Assembly (NCBI RefSeq): GCF_023856365.1
Contig: NC_064551.1
Location: forward strand, 19,592,349 to 19,656,348
Length of the DNA: 64,000 nt
From: Brienomyrus brachyistius
Lineage: Eukaryota; Chordata; Actinopteri; Osteoglossiformes; Mormyridae
Direction of reading: 5' to 3'
Position 1 is the first letter of the stretch. Each line of letters starts with the position of its first letter. The notes beneath the pieces were generated by a model. The model was not told the origin of the DNA. It ran no database searches and saw nothing but the letters and a program-made list of their open reading frames with translations. A program made the position numbers and the translations under genes. This document shows positions 10,658-19,567 of this stretch, in pieces.

Positions 10658-12311
10658 TCAATCCAATTCAATTCAATTCAATTTGTATAGCGGGTTTTTC
10701 ACATTTCATTATCTCAAAGTGCTTTAGAGCATCCTCACCCAAAGACCACAGAGAGTAAGCCAAAGATGACAGTGGCAAGGAAAAACACCCTAGAAGGAAG
10801 AAATCTTGGGAGGAACTGTATTCAAATGGGGAGTCTGTCCTCCGGGGGCCGGCAGGGGCCTGAACACAGTGATAAAGTCCCAATTCACACTTTCCCATGT
10901 TTAACATTTGAGTCTCAAAACAGGGGGCAGGGAAGTGATGTCAGGCAGATACTGGTGCTGCTTCAGATGGCAAGATGAACAGTGATACAGCAGCAGGGCA
11001 TACAGGAGAGACGTCACAGGCAGGAGAGACGTCACAGGCAGGAGAGCAAGCAGGCTGGAAAGACGTCACAGGTAGTGGAGACGTTGCAAGCAGCAGGGTA
11101 AGCAGACTATCTTGACATTTTGGAGTCTCCAGGCTTCCCAGGAGGAGGGGAAATAAAATGTGCAGTTAACCAAAGTAGGGGAGACTATAGGCAGTGCTAA
11201 CAGTTAAGTGAGTGCAGTTTGTAAGCTCTGGCAGATATAGCTAATAAGTAGGAGGGAGATGCAGGTGGGAACGCAGGCATGGGGAGTCCCTGAAACGTCA
11301 ACACTCCAGTTCCACAAGGGGGTGTGAAGCTAGAGTGACAGCACTAGCAGTTCAGTTCATCCAAAGCCAGTGGCACCGATCCCCACCCAGCTCTGCACCT
11401 CACACTACAGGTCTAACTGGACTAGGACTCGAGTTCCTATAAACTAGACTAAACAAGTGTGTTTTTAGTCTAGACTTGAATAATGAGAGTGAGCCTGAAT
11501 CTCGCACATCCGCTGGAAGACTTTCACAGCTGAGGAGCTCTATAAGAGAATGCTCTGCAGCCTTCCATAATTCTTTCTACCCTGTGTACTAATAGATATC
11601 CTGCTCTTTGAAATCAAAGCAAGAGAGGAGGATTGTATAAGGCCAGAGGACCTCTAAGGTATTGTGGTGCAAGGCCATTCAGTGGATCGGTGGATGATCA
11701 AATGATCAAATTTTTTAGTTTTTGTAAGAACTCTGGCTGCTGCATTTTGTACCAGCTGAAGTTTATGTAAGAATTTGGATGGGTATCCAGAAAGAAGGGC
11801 ATTACAGTAACCCAGCCTGGAACTTATAAAGGCATGTATTAGTCTTTCTGAATCAGGGTAGGAGAGCAACTTTTGAAACTTGGCTGTGTTCCGGAGATAG
11901 TAAAACACAATTCTAGTAATATTTCTAATGTGAACATTGAAACATAAACCTGAATCAATCAGGACACCGAGACCACTGTGTTAGGAAGGAAGTAGGAAGA
12001 CCACCTTCCTACACCGAGGAAGTGGGAAGACCACTGTTTCGAGCAGCCTTGGGACCAACTAACAGTATTTCTGTTTTTTTCTGGGATTAACATAAGGACA
12101 TCTTTTGCCATGAGCACTGAGTATCTAGTAGACAGTCTTCTAACTGAGAGAACTATGATGCATCATTCGGCTTAACAGATATATTTAACTGTGTATCGTC
12201 AGCATAACAATGAAACCCAACACCATGATAATGTTACCAAGAGGTAGCATGTATAAAATGAGCAGTAGAGGGCCCAGCACTGATCCCTGTGGGACACCAT
12301 ATTTGACTTGG
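10658..12311 (-). mobile_element. LINE (L2/Jockey-like) non-LTR retrotransposon fragment
   Basis: Read on the minus strand from 12311 down, it is a 5'-truncated non-LTR retrotransposon. The reverse transcriptase motif G-V-P-Q-G-S starts near 12297 and the catalytic box C-Y-A-D-D is encoded at 12195-12209. The RT thumb region LIHAFISSRLGYCNALLSGY then LQLVQNAAARVL survives in an open frame at 11654-11908. The C-terminal 'RAPQLW...LKTHL' signature is recognisable near 11440-11560. Stops, a short local duplication around 11970-12040, and an internal deletion after KKFDH make it inactive. The 3' region (10690-11000) contains the 'tctcaaagtgctttagagca' segment frequent at fish LINE 3' ends. It terminates in ATTGAATTG-type repeats at 10658-10683. 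A degenerate gacgtcacaggcaggaga tandem lies at 10998-11100. Clade is assigned by motif only. Confidence 0.75.
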
Positions 12312-12732
12312 AAGATTCATTGTTCACACACGCGGTACCACAATATTGGTAGGTACACGTGCCTACTGTTCATACCTAAATCCACCCAAGTCTATGCCCA
12401 GGAATGTGCAATGGATTAGGTTTACGTTTGTTGGCATAGCGCCACCTGCTGTCGGTTGGTACCGACAGCGATGCCTTTCTAGGTGTCCCTTGCGCTCTCT
12501 ACCCCAGAGGACTTTGGCTTGAGCCTGAGGACCTCCTTTCACCTTGAGGAGCCCGACCCCCCTCACATTAAAGCTAACAGTGACAAGGGCAGAGCAGAGT
12601 ACAAAGGCAGCACCAGGGAATGTGCCTCCCGGGGAACAGCCTAGTCTGAGGCCTTTAGGGAGGGGGCGTGTGATCGGAGAAGGACGGCCAGTGTCCAGGG
12701 TTAAGGTTCCTGGTGGTAGGGGGAGCGTGGGT

Positions 12733-13200
12733 TTCCTCCCACACTCTCCCATGTTCTAATGTGTTCTCCCGTGGTCTCCCACACTCTCTCATGTTGTAAT
12801 GTGTTCTCCCGTGGTCTCCCACACTCTCTCATGTTCTAATGTGTTCTCCCGTGGTCTCCCATACTCTCTCATGTTCTAATGTGTTCTCCCGTGGTCTCCC
12901 ACACTCTCTCATGTTCTAATGTGTTCTCCTGTGGTCTCCCACACTCTCTCATGTTCTAATGTGTTCTCCTGTGGTTTCCCACACTCTCTCATGTTCTAAT
13001 GTCTTCTCCCGTGGTCTCCCACACTCTCCCATGTTCTAATGTGTTCTGTGGTCTCTCACACTCTCTCATGTTCTAATGTTTTCTCCTGTGGTTTCCCACA
13101 CTCTCCCATGCTCTCTCATATTCTAATGTGTTTTTTTGTGTTCTCCTACGCTCTCCTGTGTTTTCTCACACTCTCTTGTGTTCTACTGTGTTGTCCTGAG
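12733..13200. repeat. 40-bp minisatellite, about 11 copies
   Basis: The unit is tctcccacactctctcatgt plus tctaatgtgttctcccgtgg. The spacing is exactly 40 bases over the first copies (12741, 12781, 12821...). The last third degenerates into shorter ctcctgtgttctcacactct pieces. It lies in the 9.85-kb intron, between the LINE fragment and the 13791 exon. Confidence 0.9.
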
Positions 13201-13790
13201 CTCTTCCATGGAACTGGACTTAGACTTGGGCTGATTGGGCTGAGTTACCGTGGTGAGCAAGCAGTTATTTTTTAAGGCAGACATTAACGCCCCCCCTCCA
13301 ATTTGGCAATTTGATGGCCCCAGTGCTAAGTGGGGGCTTAGCCTGTTGTCAGTGTAGTAGAGAGGTGGGATTCCAGGTCTTGGGGGGGGGGGGGGAAATA
13401 CAGAACTTATCATACATTTGTCACCTGACCTTGCTCCTCCCCCAGATACCCCACCACCTGTCCACCAAACTTTCCTGAATTACTACCTGCCTTATTTTGG
13501 GATGCCGCTTCTCCTGCAGCTCCTGGAGATTTCCAGGTTTCCTTTTACCTGTGGGAATGCTGAATTTTCATAGCACACCCTGGTTTTCCCATTTGTCACA
13601 TTTATATCAGCAACTGATTGATCAGACGTTGTCCATCTCATCCCATGTCATCGTCCGAACCAGAGGGAACCCTCCTGCGCTGCAGAGAGAGCTGGATACC
13701 GTTTTACACTATTGCTGTGATGATGTCAGATTAATGACGGCATTAATGTCCTTTATCTGTCTAATCCATCCCTCTTTCTCTCCCTATTAG

Positions 13791-13873
13791 AAGTCGGAAG
13801 CATTTGTGAAGAGACAGCAGCCTGTGATTGGTGGAGTCTGGGAGCCATATTGTTTGAGCTGCTGACAGGGAAG
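13791..13873 (+). CDS. rps6kc1: rps6kc1 exon (APE motif and alphaF helix)
   Basis: The acceptor is tccctattag ending at 13790, after a pyrimidine-rich tract, and the donor is AAG|GTAAGC at 13874. The leading AA completes the Glu of A-P-E, followed by [20 protein letters not shown] and FELLTGK. DWWSLG is the alphaF anchor of the kinase C-lobe. The 83-nt exon is the only coding sequence between an upstream intron of about 9.85 kb and a downstream intron of about 5.2 kb. A G-rich minisatellite starts roughly a dozen bases past the donor. Confidence 0.95.
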
Positions 13874-13884
13874 GTAAGCCCACC

Positions 13885-16190
13885 ATGGGGGGAGAGTGTG
13901 TAAGAATGGGATAAGGGGGGAATGTGTAAGAATGGGACTAGGGGGTAGTATGTAAGAATGGGACAAGGGGGGAAATATGTAAGAATGGGACAGGGGGGGA
14001 GTGTGTAAGAATGGGACAGGGGGGGAGTGTGTAAGAATGGGACCGGGGGGGAATGTGTAAGAATGGGACTAGGGGGTAGTATGTAAGAATGGGACAAGGG
14101 GGGAAATATGTAAGAATGGGACAAGGGGGGGAATGTGTAAGAATGGGACAAGGGGGGAATGTGTAAGAATGAGACAGGGGGGGAATGTGTAAGAATGAGA
14201 CGGGGGGGGTAGTGTGTAAGAATGGGACGGGGGGGGGGATGTGTAAGAATGGGACGGGGGGGGGATGTGTAAGAATGGGACAGGGGGGGGAGTGTGTAAG
14301 AATGGGATAAGGGGGGAATGTGTAAGAATGAGACGGGGGGGAATGTGTAAGAATGGGACGGGGGGGGAATGTGTAAGAATGAGACGGGGGGGAATGTGTA
14401 AGAATGAGACGGGGGGGGAATGTGTAAGAATGAGACGGGGGGGTAGTGTGTAAGAATGGGACAGGGGGGGAGTGTGTAAGAATGGGACGGGGGGGAATGT
14501 GTAAGAATGAGACGGGGGGGGTAGTGTGTAAGAATGAGACGGGGGGGGGGATGTGTAAGAATGGGACAGGGGGGAATGTGTAAGAATGGGACGGGGGGGG
14601 GATGTGTAAGAATGGGACGGGGGGGGGGATGTGTAAGAATGGGACAGGGGGGGAGTGTGTAAGAATGGGACGGGGGGGGAGTGTGTAAGAATGGGACAGG
14701 GGGGGAGTGTGTAAGAATGGGACGGGGGGGAATGTGTAAGAATGAGACGGGGGGGGTAGTGTGTAAGAATGAGACGGGGGGGGGATGTGTAAGAATGGGA
14801 CAGGGGGGGAGTGTGTAAGAATGGGACGGGGGGGGGATGTGTAAGAATGAGACGGGGGGGGATGTGTAAGAATGGGACAGGGGGGGGAGTGTGTAAGAAT
14901 GGGACGGGGGGGATGTGTAAGAATGGGACGGGGGGGAGTGTGTAAGAATGGGACGGGGGGGAATGTGTAAGAATGAGACGGGGGGGGTAGTGTGTAAGAA
15001 TGAGACGGGGGGGGGGGATGTGTAAGAATGGGACAGGGGGGGAATGTGTAAGAATGGGACAGGGGGGGATGTGTAAGAATGGGACAGGGGGGGAGTGTGT
15101 AAGAATGGGACAGGGGGGAATGTGTAAGAATGGGACAGGGGGGGATGTGTAAGAATGGGACAGGGGGGAATGTGTAAGAATGGGACAGGGGGGGAGTGTG
15201 TAAGAATGGGACAGGGGGGGAGTGTGTAAGAATGAGACGGGGGGGGATGTGTAAGAATGGGACAGGGGGGGAGTGTGTAAGAATGGGACGGGGGGGGGAT
15301 GTGTAAGAATGGGACAGGGGGGGAGTGTGTAAGAATGGGACAGGGGGGAATGTGTAAGAATGGGACAGGGGGGGATGTGTAAGAATGGGACGGGGGGGGG
15401 GAGTGTGTAAGAATGGGACAGGGGGGGAGTGTGTAAGAATGGGACGGGGGGGGATGTGTAAGAATGGGACAGGGGGGGGAGTGTGTAAGAATGGGACGGG
15501 GGGGAATGTGTAAGAATGAGACGGGGGGGGGTAGTGTGTAAGAATGAGACGGGGGGGGGATGTGTAAGAATGGGACAGGGGGGAATGTGTAAGAATGGGA
15601 CAGGGGGGGATGTGTAAGAATGGGACAGGGGGGGAGTGTGTAAGAATGGGACCGGGGGGGAGTGTGTAAGAATGGGACAGGGGGGGAGTGTGTAAGAATG
15701 GGATAAGGGGGGAATGTGTAAGAATGGGATAAGGGGGGAATGTGTAAGAATGGGATAAGGGGGGAATGTGTAAGAATGGGACAGGGGGGGGGATGTGTAA
15801 GAATGGGACAGGGGGGAATGTGTAAGAATGGGACAGGGGGGGAGTGTGTAAGAATGGGATAAGGGGGTAGTGTGTAAGAATGGGATAAGGGGGGTAGTGT
15901 GTAAGAATGGGATAAGGGGGTAGTGTGTAAGAATGGGATAAGGGGGGTAGTGTGTAAGAATGGGATAAGGGGGGTAGTGTGTAAGAATGGGACGGGGGGG
16001 ATGTGTAAGAATGGGACAGGGGGGATGTGTAAGAATGGGACAGGGGGGATGTGTAAGAATGGGACGGGGGGATGTGTAAGAATGGGACACCGGGGGGGTA
16101 ATGTGTAAGAATGGGACACCGGGGGGGTAATGTGTAAGAATGGGACACGGGGGGGTAATGTGTAAGAATGGCATGTGGGGGGGGAGTATA
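13885..16190. repeat. G-rich minisatellite, about 2.3 kb, unit 24-28 bp
   Basis: The consensus unit is GTGTAAGAATGGGACA followed by 5-11 Gs and AGT/AAT/AT, repeated roughly 85-90 times. It begins about 12 bases after the donor of the 13791-13873 exon. Variants (GAGACGG, GGATAAGG, GGACACCGG) are grouped, and a four-unit block containing 'gaatgagacggggggggtag' recurs near 14500, 14740, 14970 and 15510, indicating higher-order amplification. The minus strand lacks stop codons in all three frames, which creates artificial 700-840 residue ORFs of repeated SHSYTLPP/FLHIPPCPILTH. These are not genes. Confidence 0.95.
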
Positions 16191-17330
16191 TAGGAGCAAC
16201 AGGGAAAGTGAGTAAGAACAGGATGGGGGGAGGTGTATAAGAGCGAAGTGGGGGAAGTATGGGGGGTTTCGCCATCTATGCTTTCGGGGGGTTGTATATG
16301 CTCAGGGGGGCTGCACCCCCACCCTCTGGTGGTGTATGTCCTCTATGCTCTGGCAGCCTCACAGGTAGTTGGGTAGAATTATTTGTAGGTGTTTCACTCA
16401 GTGTTTCACATTTTTTTAACAACCATTGCAGTGCTTAGTGCTTTTTACCTACAGTTTTATCATTTTTAAGGTGCGTTATGAGAATACTTTTAGTCAGGAG
16501 GGGGGAGGAGGTGGACGCAGTGGTGGAGAACTGAAATAAAAATGCAAGGACATTGGTGGTTGGTGAGAATGAAAGGATCACACCAGGATGATTAGCTATG
16601 ACTGAGGGACAAGTGGAATGTACCAAATAGGCCAACCTGGGGCACCTCAGCCTTCCTCCAGGGACATCCACCCGTCCCCCAAAACTTGCTTATTCTACAT
16701 TTCTGAAAGCCTTAATATCAGCTGCGTCTTAAATTGCTGACAATGTTGTTAGTGCCATTCCCTCTTCAGATACAGTGAGATCCACAAGGCTTTCAGAAGT
16801 GCACCAGTCCACATTCCACCCGCTCATTGGCCCGAAGTAACGCATGCAGTCGTTTTGAAAGTGGAACAAAGGTTGAAAGTCACCCAGCTCGCCGGAGTGG
16901 TGGGCGTGATGAAGACAGCAAAGGATGGCTGTCTTGGCCCCCCCCCACCTCCCTCTCTCCCTCACCCCCCCCCTCTTGTTTGGCACTTTCCAGTTGTGCC
17001 AAGGTAGCAGTGAGCCAGGCCTCTCAGCCGCCTCCTCCATCTGGTAGAGGGAACGGGGTTGAGGAAGAGGCCAGATCTCTGGGTTATTGCACTGGGCTGC
17101 GATTCCTGGATCGCAGACAGCCTCCCCGCTCTAAGTCGCTGGTCAGGGACCGAGAAGGTGCTGATGGAACATGCCGGAAATCGCAGTTTCCAAGGTCAAA
17201 CGGGACTTCGGACGGATGGTCGGTCGGTCGGTTGGACGGACGGTCTGTCTGTCACTTCCTCCGTCTGTCTGTCCGCTCATGTCGATCTGCTCGTCTTCAT
17301 ATTAACTCCAATTTGCTTGTTATTCCTGAG
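16191..17330. other. Intron, mostly unremarkable
   Basis: Decaying edge of the G-rich array (to about 16320), then unique sequence. The segment 17206-17300 is a ggacggatggtcggtcggtc and ctgtctgtc simple-repeat patch. No coding signal. Confidence 0.5.
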
Positions 17331-17339
17331 TAGCCACAG

Positions 17340-17660
17340 ACCCTGAGGATGTGACGGTGGCAGCAGCAGCAGGCTGTAAACAGTCATGTGGCGCCTTAGC
17401 GGTTCGCTCTAAATGAGCTGGGCGCCCATCGCCTCCTCCGGAGGGGGATGGTGATTTGCCACAAGATGCTGAGGGCGTTTTGTTTTTTTTTTCTTCCCTT
17501 TACCGGGCGTCCTGCCTGGGTCCGTCTTAATTAGCCGAGTCTCCAGGACACTGGGATATTGTAACGGGTCTATTAACAAACTGTATTTAAGTCTTTGATC
17601 TCTTGTTTAATTACGGAACAGCACAGACGCCGGACGGGAATATCTTTAGCGTTCAACGTC
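17340..17660. promoter_or_regulatory. Candidate intronic conserved element
   Basis: Non-repetitive sequence of balanced composition with 'gtggcgccttagcggttcgc', 'tggtgatttgccacaagatg', 'cgtcttaattagccgagt' (a TTAATTA homeodomain-type site) and 'tctattaacaaactgtattt'. This texture is typical of conserved noncoding elements. Conservation itself was not tested. Confidence 0.25.
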
Positions 17661-17826
17661 TCTCGTTCATTACTTGTTCATCTGCACTGTAACACTTAAA
17701 GAAGTTTACGAGTTTCACAAACTTTATTTATTACCTTATTTTATTATCATTATCTTTAACTTTTGCAGTTTAGCTGATTTGATGCCGATAGATTTGCAGT
17801 AGTTTTTAGCATCTTAAACCGGCAAA

Positions 17827-18190
17827 CTACCCCCTCCACCCTCCCACCGCCCCGCCCCCCATGCACGATCCACCACGGCTCCTTAGTGCCGTACAGCGGG
17901 CTGCCGGCGGGCTCTCCATCTCGTTAAGAAAGCTGGCAGCGGAGTTGGGCTGCTGGCATCTGGAGGGCTCCAACGGGGAGTTGAGGTCACCGGCACCGGA
18001 TAGCGACGGGAACTCGGGGAAGAGGGGAGCGTAGCTGGCCCCCTCGGTCTCTGCCAGGAAGAGGGGGTCACATGACCTCTGGGGCGATCCCACCCCCGCG
18101 CAGGTAGGAGCGGGTTTGTTTGGGCTCAGCGGTGTCGTCCCAGGCTTTGGCAGCCTTGTCTCTGACCCGGTCCTGTTTGGACGCCATTGA
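17827..18190. other. Unidentified GC-rich, coding-like block in intron
   Basis: The minus strand from 18185 gives a 39-codon frame (MASKQDRVRDKAAKAWDD, ..., YLRGGGIAPEVM, stop). Downstream, other frames read YAPLFPEFPSLSGAGDLNSP and GSPLYGTKEPWWIVH. A pyrimidine-AG acceptor-like site (ccccctcttcctggcag) sits between them on the minus strand. On the + strand a 57-codon frame starts at 17861, and CAG|GTAGGA at 18101-18109 resembles a donor. It could be a decayed retrocopy, a nested antisense exon or a CpG-rich element. I do not recognise the protein. Confidence 0.3.
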
Positions 18191-18499
18191 TTGAGTTGTT
18201 TTCCCTCGTCTACATGCCCTTGCTCGTGTAACCTACCACTGATTTTTTCTCCTTCCTTGGTTTTTTTAAACTGTGCCTGCTCCGCTTTCCCATGCCGTCT
18301 CTGAGGGCCATCTCCACAGTCCAGGGGTTTCGGGCCGGTCCAGGTGGACTGGGCAGCTGCCCGGTCAGCCAGCTCTATACCAAACGAGCCGCACTCAGCT
18401 CATCACCAGGCCAATTTAAGATGGATGTTTATCAGCAGTAGCAGGGTTCCATCCAGCAAATTTAAAACGGGTGAAGATTCAGACCCTGTGTTGTTGTAA

Positions 18500-18890
18500 T
18501 TAATGAGATAATGTGGTTCTATGGCAGTCTGTGGTCATCCTGTCATCATTAATGAGGTAATGTGGTTCTATGGCAGTCTGTGGTCATCCTGTCATCATTA
18601 ATGAGGTAATGTGGTTCTAGGGGAGTGTCTGGCTATTTTGCCATCATTAATGAGGTAAAGTGACTCAATATGAGTGTATGGCAGCTTTATCTTTAATGAG
18701 GTAACGTTGTTCTATGGGAGTCCATGGCCATTGTGTTGTAATAAATGAGACGGTGTGGTTCTGTTGCAGTCTGTGGCCATGTTGTCATCATTCATTTTGT
18801 GGGAGTCTATGGCAGAATTGTAATCCATTAATGACGAAATGTGGTTCTGTCAGAGTCTGTGGTCATTGTATTATATTCTGTGAGGGTAAT
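18500..18890. repeat. 49-bp tandem repeat, about 8 degenerate copies
   Basis: The unit is taatgaggtaatgtggttct plus atggcagtctgtggtcatcc and tgtcatcat. The start-to-start distance is 49 bases for the first copies (18501, 18550, 18599). Later copies diverge. It lies about 180 bp before the acceptor region of the 19068 exon. Confidence 0.85.
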
Positions 18891-19067
18891 GGCCTGTTTG
18901 TGGAGCAGTAGGTGCAGTATTGTCTAAAAAGTCATAGAAGGGCCTAGCTGTGATATCCATGAAACTTAACCTGAATTACTCCGGAAAAATTTCGAGGCAT
19001 GAAAAAGAGTGAAAATGAACAGAAGCATCAATTCAGCTGATGTAACGTGCTGTAACTGTTGGCCCAG

Positions 19068-19163
19068 TCTCTGCGCCAGTGCCACCCTGCCGGGATCAGC
19101 CGACACACGATGCTCGATGTGCCGGACTTTGTATCCAAAGAGGCCGGCTCCCTCCTGCAGCAG
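19068..19163 (+). CDS. rps6kc1: rps6kc1 exon (C-lobe, alphaG region)
   Basis: A phase 0 exon of 32 codons: SLRQCHPAGISRHTMLDVPD, then FVSKEAGSLLQQ. It matches the family segment with the invariant CHPAGI and the V-P-E/D-x-V-S-x-E-A pattern. The acceptor ggcccag at 19061-19067 has an unusually poor pyrimidine tract. The donor is CAG|GTACGC at 19164. An in-frame open stretch begins upstream at 19059, but the homology starts only at the AG, so the intron boundary is placed at 19067/19068. Confidence 0.92.
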
Positions 19164-19465
19164 GTACGCTCAAACAAGTGCCTTCCGTCTTCCATACTTT
19201 TTGGGAATTGTGCCGGCAGTGCAAGTCAGCCTCATTTTACTCATGGGCTGAAATGGTTTAGGTGAGGAATGTCTGTTTTTAGAGGATTTTGTTTACAAAA
19301 ACCAGAATTATTATTTAAAAAAAAATTTCCATATGTAACTAGAACGACAAAGTAGTTGATGTGTGTAACAGGTTAAATTAAATCTTTGAGTTTTGAGTGA
19401 AAATTTGGCTCCAAAAGCTCCAGGGTTGGGTCCTTGTACCTTGATGGCTTCTGTTTTCTTCGTAG

Positions 19466-19567
19466 CTCCTTCAGTTCAACCCCATGGAGAGGCTTGGCGC
19501 AGGCGTGGCAGGAGCTGAAGATATAAAGTCCCACCCCTTCTTCGCCATGGCGACCTGGCCCAAGTAG
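19466..19567 (+). CDS. rps6kc1: rps6kc1 terminal coding exon with stop
   Basis: The acceptor is ctgttttcttcgtag ending at 19465, a strong pyrimidine tract. A phase 0 reading gives LLQFNPMERLGAGVAGAEDI, then KSHPFFAMATWPK, with TAG at 19565-19567. The N-P-x-E-R-L-G-A and I-K-x-H-P-F-F motifs are the usual AGC C-lobe end. After H-P-F-F the protein is a few residues shorter than the mammalian tail (recalled as ending WAELMR), keeping only the Trp. This could be lineage variation or a slightly different exon end. The intron before it is 302 bp. Confidence 0.93.
   Translation, partial: LLQFNPMERLGAGVAGAEDIKSHPFFAMATWPK

Noticed and set aside
13885..16190. Possible CRISPR-like array (regular repeats)
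   Set aside because: Contiguous tandem units with no unique spacers, in a vertebrate intron.
13753..16275. Apparent 840-, 753- and 701-codon minus-strand proteins
   Set aside because: Pure translation of the G-rich minisatellite; three frames are open at once and the ORF overlaps a real exon on the other strand.
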